64,000 nt of DNA from Verrucomicrobium sp. BvORR034 (lineage in GTDB: Bacteria > Verrucomicrobiota > Verrucomicrobiia > Verrucomicrobiales > Verrucomicrobiaceae), in assembly GCF_000739635.1 (NCBI RefSeq), contig NZ_BATQ01000045.1, forward strand, positions 16,608-80,607. Direction: 5' to 3'. Under the pieces are notes generated by a model. That model saw only the letters and a program-made list of their open reading frames with translations, was not told the DNA's origin and ran no database searches. Of the stretch, positions 25,277 to 35,158 are shown in pieces. The position numbers and the translations under genes are program-made. Each line of letters starts with the position of its first letter. The stretch's first letter is position 1.

Positions 25277-27215
25277 CTTGCTTTCTTCCCACATACCCTA
25301 CCGCCAGCACGGTCAAGTCATCCGACGCCTCATGGTTCAGGCTGTGGAGTTGCACGTCGGCAATCACCGTCTGGGTAAGCTGGTCCACGCTGAGGTTGCC
25401 GTTGGCCACCAGCAGGTTTTCCAGGCGTTGATGAGTGTAGAGTTCCTTGGCGGTGTTGAAGGCCTCGGTGACGCCATCGGTGTAGAAGAAGAGCCGGTCT
25501 CCGGGGGTGAGCTGGAAGCTGCCGGTGCTGAAGTCGAAATTGCGCACCAGGCCCAAGGCAGGGTTGCGGTCGCTCTTTATGGTATCGAGTTCTCCGGCGG
25601 CGCTGAGGCGGTAGGGTGGGGGATGACCGGCATTGCAGATCTCCAGGGTCCCGGTACGCACGTTGAGCACGGCGTAAAGCAAGGTCACAAACATGCCCGT
25701 GTGAGACTCGTCGCAGAGGGCGTCATTGACCCTGGTCATGATGCCTGAAACGGTGCGCTCCGGGCTGGCATGCGCCTGGAAGAGTGTCTGGGTCATGGCC
25801 ATGAAGAGGGCGGCCGGCACCCCTTTACCGGAGACGTCACCGATGAGGATCGAGAGCCTTTCGGGATCCAGGAAGCGATAGTCGTAGAAATCGCCCCCCA
25901 CTTCGCGGGCCGGCTGAATGATGGCGTGCAGGGCGATCGAGGCGTGCTCCGGCCAGTCGGCGCGGTCCGACCACTGCTTGGGCAGCATGCTCATCTGGAT
26001 GCGGCGGGCGGCGTTGAGTTCCCCCTCCATCCGCTCGCGCAGGGCGGAGGTGTGGCGCAGCTCTTCCATTCGCATCTTTAGATCCCGCGTCATCTTCGTG
26101 AAGGCCGAGGCAAGGTCGTGCACTTCATCGATGTTCACCGCCTCGTTGAACCGGTGGTCCAGATCGCCCCCGGCGATCCTGCGTGCCGCTGCGGCCAGCT
26201 TGTTCACCGGGCGGCTCACTGAGCGTGCCACCAGCCAGAGGCTGACAAAGAGGCCCGACACCGCCACAAAGACAATGATGAGCATTTCCCCCAGCAGCCG
26301 GTAGGCATTGCGAAAGACCTCATCAGCCGGGTACACCAGAGCCAGCATGAAGTTGGCCGTCTGCACAGGGGCGAAGGCCACCCACGCCTCCTTCTGGTCG
26401 AGCGGGTTGAACGTGTTAATGAAGCCCTCGCTGCCCGGCATCATGGAATGGGCCAGCACCGGATTGAGGTCCTCCAGTCGCACCTTCATCACCTTGGAGG
26501 CATCTGGGCACGCGATGATGCGTCCCTCAGTGCTCAAGAGCATCGCGTAGCCCGTTTCACCCACTTTGACGGAACTCAGCCCGGCGGTGATCTGGTCGAG
26601 GGAGATGTCGATCGTGGCGACGCCTTTGAAATCGCCCTTCGAGCCATCCGGCTTGGTGTGGTAGAACGGCACCGCCCGGGTGATCATGAGCACATTGCCG
26701 CCGCCTTCATCAAAGAAGGGCTCAATCCACATGGCGTGCCCCAGCCGCTTCGGCTGCTGGTACCAGTCCCAGAGAAAGTGGTCGTAGGCGGGTGGCGTTA
26801 GCAGCGAGAACTCCGTCTTGCCTCCGGAGCGGTAGGCGTAGGGGCAGTAGTTGCGCTCCTCGGGGGCGAACGTATTGGGCTGGAAGGCGAGACAGCTCCC
26901 GTAAATGCCCCCTGTCCGCGAGACCACGTCCGTCAGATAGCGATGCAGGGTCTCCTGATCCTCGATCAACCCGCTCTCCAGCAGACGGGCGTGCATGTCC
27001 GGCACGCGGGCGGCCTCGGCCAGAGCCCGGTCCAGCTTCGTGGCATGGATGCGGGCGAGATTCAGAGCCGCGGCCTGGGCCTGCTCCACGGCGCTCCGGA
27101 AAATACGGACCGTCACCAGACCCAGCACGAGCAGCAAAAAGGCGGCCGAGGGAATGACGATCAGCCGCGTGAACCGCGATTGAAGAGATCCCTGAAGCAG
27201 CCGCCTGAACAACAC
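25272..27215 (-). CDS. Membrane SpoIIE/RsbU-type serine phosphatase with Cache and HAMP domains
   Basis: The 647-residue protein has a membrane segment (about 18-40), a periplasmic Cache-type sensor (about 45-310, with GETGYAMLLSTEGRIIACP), a second membrane segment (about 312-335), HAMP (SRPVNKLAAAARRIAGGDL) and a PP2C-like phosphatase (about 425-640). Phosphatase motifs are EVGGDFYDY, ILIGDVSGKGVPAAL and ASDDLTVLAVG. It would dephosphorylate the adjacent STAS protein in response to an external signal. It is the last gene of the rsbW-STAS-phosphatase set. Confidence 0.93.
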   Translation of the reverse strand: MLFRRLLQGSLQSRFTRLIVIPSAAFLLLVLGLVTVRIFRSAVEQAQAAALNLARIHATKLDRALAEAARVPDMHARLLESGLIEDQETLHRYLTDVVSRTGGIYGSCLAFQPNTFAPEERNYCPYAYRSGGKTEFSLLTPPAYDHFLWDWYQQPKRLGHAMWIEPFFDEGGGNVLMITRAVPFYHTKPDGSKGDFKGVATIDISLDQITAGLSSVKVGETGYAMLLSTEGRIIACPDASKVMKVRLEDLNPVLAHSMMPGSEGFINTFNPLDQKEAWVAFAPVQTANFMLALVYPADEVFRNAYRLLGEMLIIVFVAVSGLFVSLWLVARSVSRPVNKLAAAARRIAGGDLDHRFNEAVNIDEVHDLASAFTKMTRDLKMRMEELRHTSALRERMEGELNAARRIQMSMLPKQWSDRADWPEHASIALHAIIQPAREVGGDFYDYRFLDPERLSILIGDVSGKGVPAALFMAMTQTLFQAHASPERTVSGIMTRVNDALCDESHTGMFVTLLYAVLNVRTGTLEICNAGHPPPYRLSAAGELDTIKSDRNPALGLVRNFDFSTGSFQLTPGDRLFFYTDGVTEAFNTAKELYTHQRLENLLVANGNLSVDQLTQTVIADVQLHSLNHEASDDLTVLAVGYVGRKQG

Positions 27216-27233
27216 CTGGAGAAAAGAGGGGTG

Positions 27234-27590
27234 TTAGGCGGCCTGCGCCTGGGGTGGGGCTATTTGCTCAAGCGCCACAGCCCTGTTTTCGTACAGCTTG
27301 AGGATGCGGTCGAATCCGATGGTCTCGAACACGAGGCGCACGTTCGGGGTCAGGCTGCAGAAGGCGCAAAGGCCACCAGCCGTTTCCATCTTCTTGGCCA
27401 CGATCAGGAAGACCCGCAGGCCCGCGCTGTTGATGTAGGTGAGATCCGAGCAGTCCACCAGGAGAGCGCGTTTTGTCACCTCAGCAAGGTCCCCGAGTTT
27501 CATTTCCAGTTCCGTGGCAGTCAGGGTGTCCACTTGGCCACTCAGCTTGGCCAGCGTCAGATCGGGCAAAATTTCGGATTCGAGGGTCAT
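27234..27590 (-). CDS. STAS-domain anti-sigma factor antagonist
   Basis: The 118-residue protein has the SpoIIAA/RsbV pattern: LAKLSGQVDTLTATELE, LLVDCSDLTYINSAGLRVFL. Ser55 in YINSAG is the expected phosphorylation site. It would bind the kinase encoded just upstream when unphosphorylated and so free its target. It overlaps that gene by 4 bases and is followed by the phosphatase 18 bases later. Confidence 0.93.
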   Translation of the reverse strand: MTLESEILPDLTLAKLSGQVDTLTATELEMKLGDLAEVTKRALLVDCSDLTYINSAGLRVFLIVAKKMETAGGLCAFCSLTPNVRLVFETIGFDRILKLYENRAVALEQIAPPQAQAA

Positions 27591-28033
27591 GGCAGTTCGA
27601 CGGCGGAGGACTGAGTCACTTTCTTGGACAGGACGAGCAGATTGCGCTGGCCAATGCGCTTGTAATTGACCCGGTCCATCAGACTGCGGACGAGGTGAAT
27701 GCCGAGGCCGCCCGGGGAGCGATCCTGCAGGGGCGCGGCAACATCCGGGATGGGGAGATCCAGGGGGTTGAAGGCGCAGCCGTCGTCCTCCACCTCCGCC
27801 CAGAGTTCGTGCTGGTTGGTGGTCAGGCGGAGCACAATCTCCCGCACGCAGGGGATTTGTCCGGCGGAGTGGACCACGATATTGGTCACCAGCTCATCGA
27901 GCGAGAGCTTGACCAGAAACACCGTCTGCTCTGGCACATCGTGCCATTGGCCGAACTCCCGCACAATCTTGCCCACCAGTTCCGTCTCGCGGAGGTGGAC
28001 ATTGAGCTTGGTGCTGAGGCTACCGGGCCGCAT
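27587..28033 (-). CDS. RsbW/SpoIIAB-like anti-sigma serine kinase
   Basis: The 148-residue protein is a stand-alone GHKL ATPase: LDELVTNIVVHSAGQ (N box), VEDDGCAFNPLDLPIP (G1) and PGGLGIHLVRSLMDRV (G2). It would phosphorylate the STAS protein and hold a target, classically a sigma factor. No sigma-B-type gene is adjacent, so the target lies elsewhere or is not a sigma factor. First gene of the operon. Confidence 0.92.
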   Translation of the reverse strand: MRPGSLSTKLNVHLRETELVGKIVREFGQWHDVPEQTVFLVKLSLDELVTNIVVHSAGQIPCVREIVLRLTTNQHELWAEVEDDGCAFNPLDLPIPDVAAPLQDRSPGGLGIHLVRSLMDRVNYKRIGQRNLLVLSKKVTQSSAVELP

Positions 28034-28119
28034 GGCGGAATTATTGCTTGCTTAAGGGTTTGTGCAAGCAGGCATTCCGAGGCGCGCGAGGGACTTCACA
28101 AGTTCCTTGGGTTCCTTGC

Positions 28120-28147
28120 TTGACGCTTGAGCGCCAGTTTCCATAGT
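28120..28147 (+). promoter_or_regulatory. Candidate sigma-70 promoter of the sucC operon
   Basis: TTGACG (28120-28125) and CATAGT (28142-28147) are separated by 16 bases, 52 bases before the sucC start. It lies in the 166-base gap between the divergent rsbW-like gene and sucC. Pattern match only. Confidence 0.35.
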
Positions 28148-28199
28148 CGCGGTCTCCCGTACAAGGTGCAGTTCACCGCAGATTCAACGGCATTTTTCC

Positions 28200-29381
<1,182 letters not shown>

Positions 29382-29387
<6 letters not shown>

Positions 29388-29395
29388 CTCTTAAC
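29382..29395. repeat. GTTANNN heptamer array E, 2 units
   Basis: Two units in the TAAC orientation (GCATAAC, TCTTAAC). The first contains the sucC stop codon. Too short to stand alone; listed because it matches phase and sequence of arrays A-D. Confidence 0.45.
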
Positions 29396-29412
29396 CTCTT
29401 CCCACCACCGCC

Positions 29413-29790
29413 ATGCTCAAAGTCACCGAATTTGCCTTCACCGGTTACGCTGTGACCGACTTGGTTCGAGCCCGTGAATTCTACGAAACGGCGCTCAATC
29501 TCACCCCGGCTTCTGTGTTCGAACACGATGGCCACGGGTGGGTTGAGTATGAAGTTGGCCCTCATGTCCTGGCGATCACGGACATGAGTATTGACTGGAA
29601 GCCCAGCAAGGATGGCGGTGGCGTGGCCCTTGAGGTGGAGGACTTCGACAAAGCCCTGGAATGGCTGAAGTCCAAGAACGTCACCTTCTATAGCGAGCCC
29701 TTCGAATCTCCCGTGTGCCACATGGCGCTCATCAGCGATCCCGACGGCAACTCCATCTGCATCCATAAACGAAAAGCGGGACATTCTTAA
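29413..29790 (+). CDS. VOC (glyoxalase/bleomycin-resistance) family protein
   Basis: The 125-residue protein has one vicinal-oxygen-chelate unit pair: FTGYAVTDLVRAREFYET at the start, GGGVALEVEDFDKALEWL in the middle and ISDPDGNSICIHKR at the end. It sits between sucC and sucD with small gaps (25 and 42 bases), so it should be co-expressed with them. It is shorter than methylmalonyl-CoA epimerase, another VOC enzyme of succinate metabolism, and I see no firm sign of that function. Confidence 0.85.
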   Translation: MLKVTEFAFTGYAVTDLVRAREFYETALNLTPASVFEHDGHGWVEYEVGPHVLAITDMSIDWKPSKDGGGVALEVEDFDKALEWLKSKNVTFYSEPFESPVCHMALISDPDGNSICIHKRKAGHS

Positions 29791-29793
29791 TCC

Positions 29794-29828
29794 AGCCTTT
29801 TGCCTTGACCCTTTTCCCTTATCCCTTT
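29794..29828. repeat. NAAGGGN-type heptamer array, 5 units
   Basis: GCCTT or CCCTT recurs every 7 bases (29795, 29802, 29809, 29816, 29823) in the 42-base gap between the VOC gene and sucD. On the minus strand the unit reads NAAGGGN. The same pattern, opposite orientation, occurs at 45086-45120. Confidence 0.6.
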
Positions 29829-29832
29829 CCCC

Positions 29833-30741
29833 ATGTCTATTCTCGTTGATCCCTCCACCCGTATTCTCGTCCAGGGTATCACTGGCGACTTTGGTTCACG
29901 CCACGCGAAAGCGTCGCTCGATTATGGCACTCAGCTTGTGGCGGGTGTCACTCCCGGCAAGGGCGGCCAGACGTTCGATCACGGCACCCACAAGGTGCCG
30001 GTTTATGACACCGTTGATGAAGCGGTGAAGCAGACCGGGGCGACCGTCAGCGTCATCTTTGTGCCGCCGCCCTTCGCTGCCGATGCCATCTTGGAAGGCG
30101 TGGACGCCGGACTCGATCTCGTGGTTTGCATCACGGAAGGCATCCCGGTCAATGACATGATCAAGGTGAAGTCCGTCATGCAGGGCAGCAAGACCCGCTT
30201 GATCGGACCGAATTGTCCCGGCCTCGTCACTCCTGGCACTGGCGACAAGTCCTACGGCGGCTGCCGCATCGGCATCGCTCCGGGTTATATTCATAAGCGC
30301 GGCAATATTGGCGTGGTCTCACGCTCCGGCACCCTCACTTATGAGGCTGTCTGGCAGCTGACCACCCGCGGCTACGGCCAGAGCACTTGCGTCGGCATCG
30401 GTGGCGATCCGGTGAACGGGACCTCCCACCTCGACGTGCTGAAGATGTTCAACGAAGACCCGGAAACCGAAGGCATCATCATGATCGGTGAAATCGGTGG
30501 AAGCGCCGAAGCTGAGGCTGCCCGCTGGGCCAAGGAGAACTGCAAGAAGCCCATCGCTGGCTTCATTGCTGGAGCCACCGCCCCTCCCGGGCGTCGCATG
30601 GGCCACGCCGGTGCCATCGTGGGCGGTGAAGAAGACACCGCAGAGGCCAAGAAGAAGATCCTCGCCGAGTGTGGCATTGCCGTCTCGGACTCCCCGGCTG
30701 ACATGGCCGTGACCCTCCTTCGGGTCATGGGCAAGTTGTAG
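29833..30741 (+). CDS. sucD: Succinate-CoA ligase, alpha subunit
   Basis: The 302-residue protein has the CoA-binding Rossmann start ([18 protein letters not shown]), [35 protein letters not shown] and the phosphohistidine loop [13 protein letters not shown] (His about residue 258). It completes the SucCD enzyme. It is the last gene of the sucC-VOC-sucD unit and is followed by an inverted heptamer element. Confidence 0.97.
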   Translation: MSILVDPSTRILVQGITGDFGSRHAKASLDYGTQLVAGVTPGKGGQTFDHGTHKVPVYDTVDEAVKQTGATVSVIFVPPPFAADAILEGVDAGLDLVVCITEGIPVNDMIKVKSVMQGSKTRLIGPNCPGLVTPGTGDKSYGGCRIGIAPGYIHKRGNIGVVSRSGTLTYEAVWQLTTRGYGQSTCVGIGGDPVNGTSHLDVLKMFNEDPETEGIIMIGEIGGSAEAEAARWAKENCKKPIAGFIAGATAPPGRRMGHAGAIVGGEEDTAEAKKKILAECGIAVSDSPADMAVTLLRVMGKL

Positions 30742-30746
30742 AAGGG

Positions 30747-30840
30747 GTTGGATGTTAAGCGTTGGGTGTTAGGGGTTAAGAGTGGGCTGGCGCTGTGGTG
30801 CCGAAGTTCAACTCCTAACCCTTAACCCATAACGTCTAAC
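30747..30840. repeat. GTTANNN inverted heptamer pair D
   Basis: The left arm (30747-30781) is GTTGGAT, GTTAAGC, GTTGGGT, GTTAGGG, GTTAAGA. The right arm (30813-30840) is TCCTAAC, CCTTAAC, CCATAAC, GTCTAAC, with a CAAC-type unit before it. It lies between convergent sucD and the YjdF-like gene, and supplies that gene's TAG stop (30836-30838). Here a bidirectional terminator role is conceivable, though no T-run follows. Confidence 0.85.
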
Positions 30841-31585
30841 GTTTTCCCCTCTTCACCCTCAGGCTCGCCGCCCATTCGCGGGCAAAGTCGCGGTGATACC
30901 GCCAGTTGATGATGGCGGTGACGGCCATGGCGATCAAGGCTCCTAGAGCCGCCAGTGCCATGTCCTTGTGGGCATCCCAGGGATCTCCTTGGGTGCCCAG
31001 ATAGGCCGCTCCGAGGTCTCCTCCAAAGACCTCTGCCGCGGCCCACTCGATGAGTTCGAACAAGGCGGAGGTGGACAGGGTGAGATCCAGGGGAAGGAAA
31101 TAACCCCAGAACCCCCGGGCATTGGCGAGGGAGAGGAAAATCTCGCGGATCGGGTACGCCAGGAGGAAGCCGTACATGAAGTGGATCACGCGGTCGAAGT
31201 TGTTCCGCTGCCACCCCAGAGCGTCGTTGAGCGAGAAGCCGAAGGTGTTCTGGAAAAAGGCATCGTAGGGCACCTTTGCGTAGGTGTAGTGGGCACCCAG
31301 TTCGTGCAGGCAGAGAAAGATGCAGACCAGGGTCCAGGACAGACGCGAGAAGGGGAGCTTCCGGTAGATGGCGTAGAGCACTGGGATCGCGACCAGGATC
31401 AGGGCATTCTCCAGCAGCCAGTCGTGACGGTAGTGGGGACCCCACCCAGAAAGCAGGATCGCCAACAAAAAGATCCCGGCCAGCCGCAGGACATGGCGGC
31501 GGTGTTTCTGGTTGGCGGCGAGTGTTGCGCCCCCGTTGTTGGTTGGCGGTGATGCTGCCGCGTTACCTGCCATGGCTACAAGCAT
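30836..31585 (-). CDS. YjdF-like (DUF2238) integral membrane protein
   Basis: The 249-residue protein has about six membrane segments, starting LAGIFLLAILLSGWGP. The family block is present: LHELGAHYTYAKVPYDAFF, NNFDRVIHFMYGFLLAYP, ALFELIEWAAAEVFGG and DPWDAHKDMALAALG. Function is unknown for the family. An ATG 12 bases downstream is an alternative start. It runs in the same direction as the next gene upstream, 46 bases away. Confidence 0.88.
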   Translation of the reverse strand: MLVAMAGNAAASPPTNNGGATLAANQKHRRHVLRLAGIFLLAILLSGWGPHYRHDWLLENALILVAIPVLYAIYRKLPFSRLSWTLVCIFLCLHELGAHYTYAKVPYDAFFQNTFGFSLNDALGWQRNNFDRVIHFMYGFLLAYPIREIFLSLANARGFWGYFLPLDLTLSTSALFELIEWAAAEVFGGDLGAAYLGTQGDPWDAHKDMALAALGALIAMAVTAIINWRYHRDFAREWAASLRVKRGKR

Positions 31586-31631
31586 GGCAGGGCGGTGGTC
31601 CCGGCGTCAAGCGGGCAGTTCTCAGCGACGT

Positions 31632-32885
31632 CTATCTGGAGGAAACTGACGGAGGGGTGCCGTCGGCAGTAGCCTGGAGCTTCTGGGCACTGGCTTGCAG
31701 ATCGTAGAAGGCGTTCTGTAGGGCCATTCGTTTCATCGCCGCAGCCCGCTCGAGTCCGGCAGAGCCAAACCGCCCCATCTGGAGCTTTTGAAAAGCTGCT
31801 GCGAGGGCAGGAGTGGCGCGTTCTGTCACGGCTTGGTCCAGCAAGGCGGCCAGCGCCTTTTCCTGTGAAGGGGGAAACACTTCCATTCTCGCGACAAAGA
31901 CCCGTTTTACCTTCGTGGGTGTCGGGGACAGCTTCAGGGGAAGCACCGCGTTGACCCAGCTTTCGGGCAGCAGGGCCAGGACCCGTGTGCCAGGCTCCTT
32001 GAACCAGGCTTCCTTCCAGGTGGCGACCATCGCGGCAGCTTCGGCAGAGGTCAGTCCCGCGGAGGTGAGCTCCTGCTTCACGGCTTCTGCCAATGAAGTG
32101 GCCGCCTCGTCCACGGCAGTGGCCGGTGGCTCAATCGCCAGCGCTGGAGAGTCCTTCGGTGCCACAGGCAGGGCGTCCAGCTTGCGCCAGGAGGCCCGGT
32201 TGTTCTCCACTCGCAGCAGGAATGCTCCGGTGATGGGCTCGGAGTAGGTGTTGATCAGTCGCAGTTCCGTATCCGAGGGGGCGGTGACAAGCAGGGGGAT
32301 TCTCAAGTCCGCAGCACCACGATAGAAGATGAACTTGTCTGCCTGCGTCGAGCCGGTGGGGTAGGTGGAGCGGACAATCCAGGCGTCGGGCACCTCCCGG
32401 GCGTGAGCATAGTGATCGCCCCGGCCGCGAGGCGCGGGGGGAATCTGGGCAAGTGCCGTCTTGTCATCCGGAGGCAGCAGCTCAAACCGCCACTCCACTG
32501 GGGTCGCAAGGTTGACTGGCTCGCCCGTCTTCGCGGTGAGGGCGAAAGGGAACGTTGCGGGATAAGGGAACCACTCGGTGATCCGGCCGCTCTCCATGGT
32601 CACGCCGGCCGTGGCCTTCATGGGAGCCTGAGGATAAAAGTACAACACCGGCGTCTCCATGCGCAGCAGAGTGCCGGCTACGCTTTTGCCCTGGAAGGGG
32701 TTGTTCCCGACGAAGATTGGTAACCCGGCGAGATCTGCCGAGGGTTGGTACCATTGGAGAGGCGCTCCGTCTGATCCCGCGACTTGGGTCATCGTTCCCC
32801 ACTCATGGACGTAGTAGTTTTCGGCCGACAAGGCGATGGCATTTGCCGCGATGACTGCCACCAGGGTCAAGATCGAGGTTTTCAT
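31632..32885 (-). CDS. Secreted protein of unknown function
   Basis: The 417-residue protein has a Sec signal (TLVAVIAANAIALSAENY). The mature start YYVHEWGTMTQVAGSDG recurs in secreted proteins of planctomycetes, verrucomicrobia and myxobacteria with no known role. The middle has strand-rich segments (TPVLYFYPQAPMKATAGV) and the C-terminus is helical (residues about 270-417). No catalytic motif seen. Confidence 0.7.
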   Translation of the reverse strand: MKTSILTLVAVIAANAIALSAENYYVHEWGTMTQVAGSDGAPLQWYQPSADLAGLPIFVGNNPFQGKSVAGTLLRMETPVLYFYPQAPMKATAGVTMESGRITEWFPYPATFPFALTAKTGEPVNLATPVEWRFELLPPDDKTALAQIPPAPRGRGDHYAHAREVPDAWIVRSTYPTGSTQADKFIFYRGAADLRIPLLVTAPSDTELRLINTYSEPITGAFLLRVENNRASWRKLDALPVAPKDSPALAIEPPATAVDEAATSLAEAVKQELTSAGLTSAEAAAMVATWKEAWFKEPGTRVLALLPESWVNAVLPLKLSPTPTKVKRVFVARMEVFPPSQEKALAALLDQAVTERATPALAAAFQKLQMGRFGSAGLERAAAMKRMALQNAFYDLQASAQKLQATADGTPPSVSSR

Positions 32886-33146
32886 GATCCTAGCGTAGTC
32901 TTTGCCGGGGAATCAGGGGAAATCGGAAATTGTAAGAAGAATGTCTGTAGAGGCCGCCGTATGCCTCAGGTTTGCCAAGGTGGAAGTTGGGGGAATAAGC
33001 GCAAATCGGGGCTCGGATGGCGCGGTTTTCGCTTGAGTGAAATCCGCCCCGCAGTTAACACAATCCTGACGTGACCGCGCTTGGATCAGGATCTCCAAGC
33101 GGAGGCATCATGGGCATACTTTTTCAACGTTCACCAACTCTCTGTC

Positions 33147-34271
33147 ATGGCTGTCGTATCAAAAGGTCTCGAAGGTGTGGTTGCTGCGGAAACGCGGCTC
33201 GGCGAAGTGAAGGGTGCGGAAGGCATCCTGTTTTATTGCGGGTACGACATCAATGAGCTGGCTGGCAAAGTCTCATACGAGGAAGTGGTGTACCTCCTCT
33301 GGCACCAACGCCTGCCCAACCGGACAGAGCTGGACGCGCTGACCACCGCCCTCCGTGCGGAGCGTGAGTTGCCCCAGGGCGTGATCGATTTCCTCGTTAA
33401 TGCTCCGAAGTCGGCCAAGCCCATCGACATCATGCGCACCGCCGTGTCCATGCTTGGCTGTTATGACACTCAGCGTCATGACTTGAACATGGGGGCGGAA
33501 CTCGCCACCGCCATCAAGCTCGTTTCCCAGATCGGGATTGTCGCCGCCTACTTCCATCGCTCCCGCCAAGGCCTGTCCCTGCCGCCCGTGCGCAAGGATC
33601 TTGGTGAGGCTGCGCATTTCCTTTATCTGATCACGGGTGAAGTACCCAGCAAGGAGGCTGAGCAGACGCTCGACGTAGCCTACGTGCTGCATGCCGAGCA
33701 CGGCTTCAATGCCAGCACTTTCACGGCTCGCGTGGTGGCCTCCACGCTTTCGGACATGTTCTCGGCCATCAGCGCCGCGATTGGAGCCCTCAAGGGGCCG
33801 CTTCACGGTGGTGCCAACGAGGGGGTGATCCACATGCTTGAGGAAATCGGCGACGTGGACAAGGTGGACTCCTGGGTGGAGGACGCCCTGGCTCAGAAGA
33901 AGAAGATCATGGGCATCGGCCACCGCGTGTACAAGGTGCTGGATCCCCGTGCGCCTCACCTCAAGGAAATGGCGATCAAGCTCAGCAACCAGCTGGGCGA
34001 GCCCAAGTGGATTCAGATGTCTGAGCGCATCGCCTCCATCATGCGCGACCAGAAGGGGCTCAATGCCAACGTGGATTTCTACAGCGCCACGGTTTACTAC
34101 AGCCTCGGCATCCCGACCGACCTGTTCACTCCCATCTTTGCCATCTCCCGTATGAGCGGCTGGACCGCGCATGTGCTGGAGCAGTGGTCCGAAAACCGCC
34201 TGTTCCGCCCGTTGAGCGAGTACGTGGGCAGACCCTATGGGCAGAAAGTGCTTCCCATTGACGAGCGCTAG
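33147..34271 (+). CDS. gltA: Citrate synthase
   Basis: The 374-residue enzyme from the ATG at 33147 (MAVVSKGLEGVVAAET) has a length and start typical of the short archaeal/Gram-positive-like type. A TTG at 33081 would add an unlikely extension. Active-site blocks are LHGGANEGVIHML, GIGHRVYKVLDPRAP and NVDFYSATVYYSLGIP, giving the two histidines and the aspartate. It condenses acetyl-CoA with oxaloacetate at TCA entry. Tandem terminators follow, so it is transcribed alone. Confidence 0.96.
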   Translation: MAVVSKGLEGVVAAETRLGEVKGAEGILFYCGYDINELAGKVSYEEVVYLLWHQRLPNRTELDALTTALRAERELPQGVIDFLVNAPKSAKPIDIMRTAVSMLGCYDTQRHDLNMGAELATAIKLVSQIGIVAAYFHRSRQGLSLPPVRKDLGEAAHFLYLITGEVPSKEAEQTLDVAYVLHAEHGFNASTFTARVVASTLSDMFSAISAAIGALKGPLHGGANEGVIHMLEEIGDVDKVDSWVEDALAQKKKIMGIGHRVYKVLDPRAPHLKEMAIKLSNQLGEPKWIQMSERIASIMRDQKGLNANVDFYSATVYYSLGIPTDLFTPIFAISRMSGWTAHVLEQWSENRLFRPLSEYVGRPYGQKVLPIDER

Positions 34272-34287
34272 GACGAGGTGGATGTAG

Positions 34288-34318
34288 CGCCCTCGGACCG
34301 GCTGGTCCGGGGCGTTTT
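34288..34318 (+). terminator. First terminator after citrate synthase
   Basis: CGCCC-T-CGGACC pairs with GGTCCG-GGGCG (11 pairs, one bulge) around a 4-base loop and is followed by TTTT, 16 bases after the gltA stop. Confidence 0.8.
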
Positions 34319-34323
34319 GAATC

Positions 34324-34358
34324 AAAGGGCCCTGGATTTATCTGGGCCCTTTCTTTTT
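34324..34358 (+). terminator. Second terminator after citrate synthase
   Basis: AAAGGGCCC (34324-34332) pairs perfectly with GGGCCCTTT (34344-34352) around an 11-base loop, followed by CTTTTT. The A-rich and T-rich flanks could make it work in both directions. Confidence 0.88.
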
Positions 34359-34375
34359 GTTTCGTATCCCCGTCC

Positions 34376-35026
34376 ATGACTCCCATTGCTTCCTCATCCA
34401 TCATTGAGGCCCTCCAGTGGCGCTACGCCACCAAGGTGTTTGATCCCTCGAAGAAGATCCCAGCAGAGACTTGGGCGGTGCTGGAGGAGTCGCTGGTCTT
34501 GACGCCTTCCTCCTACGGGCTTCAGCCCTGGAAGTTTCTGGTCATCACCAACCCCGAGGTGCGGGAGGCCTTGGTGCCTCACGCCTGGCGTCAGCGGCAG
34601 GTGGCGGATGCCTCACACCTCGTGGTCCTGGCGGTGCGCAACGGCTATGCCGAGGCGGATGTGGATGCCAACATCTTCCGTATGGCGGAGGTTCGGGGCG
34701 GTACTCCAGACGCGCTCATGGGCTTCAAAAACATGGTCATGAAGACATTGGTGCATGGATTGCCTCAGGAGGACCTCACGCAGTGGGCCAAGTGCCAGGC
34801 CTACATCGCCCTGGGCCAGTTCATGACGGCGGCGGCCCTTTTGGGCATTGATACCTGTCCCATGGAGGGATTTGTTCCCGCAAAGATGGACGAAGCGCTG
34901 GGACTTGCCGCCCGCGGCTACACCACTGCGGTGCTCTGTCCGGCAGGCTATCGATCAGAGGATGACCGCTATGCCTACTTGCCCAAGGTGCGGTTCAAAC
35001 CCGAAGATGTGATCGAGCATATCTGA
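34376..35026 (+). CDS. Nitroreductase-family NAD(P)H-dependent oxidoreductase
   Basis: The 216-residue protein has the FMN-binding start IEALQWRYATKVFDPSKKIP, then PSSYGLQPWKFLVI, the helix WAKCQAYIALGQFMTAAALLG and DTCPMEGF. This matches NfsB/YfkO-type flavoenzymes that reduce nitro compounds or quinones. The substrate is unknown. The start follows the gltA terminators by 17 bases. Confidence 0.9.
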   Translation: MTPIASSSIIEALQWRYATKVFDPSKKIPAETWAVLEESLVLTPSSYGLQPWKFLVITNPEVREALVPHAWRQRQVADASHLVVLAVRNGYAEADVDANIFRMAEVRGGTPDALMGFKNMVMKTLVHGLPQEDLTQWAKCQAYIALGQFMTAAALLGIDTCPMEGFVPAKMDEALGLAARGYTTAVLCPAGYRSEDDRYAYLPKVRFKPEDVIEHI

Positions 35027-35057
35027 AATCCACGGCGTTTTAGCGCAAAAAAGTCCT

Positions 35058-35077
35058 TGGATTCCCGTGGGAATCCA
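35058..35077. promoter_or_regulatory. 20-base palindrome upstream of the coiled-coil gene
   Basis: TGGATTCCC and GGGAATCCA are perfect inverted 9-base arms separated by GT, 82 bases before the start at 35159. The short spacer suits a dimeric DNA-binding protein better than an RNA hairpin. No regulator gene is adjacent. Confidence 0.55.
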
Positions 35078-35158
35078 CAAATATCAGGGAACCGGGTGGC
35101 ATTCCGCTTGATAGACAAGCGGAGGGCGGCAGTTTATGATCCCGACTCCTTTCCCATC

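Noticed and set aside
28045..28070. TGCTTGC/GCAAGCA inverted repeat before the rsbW-like gene
   Set aside because: 7-base arms with a 12-base loop and no link to a start or T-run; not distinguishable from chance.
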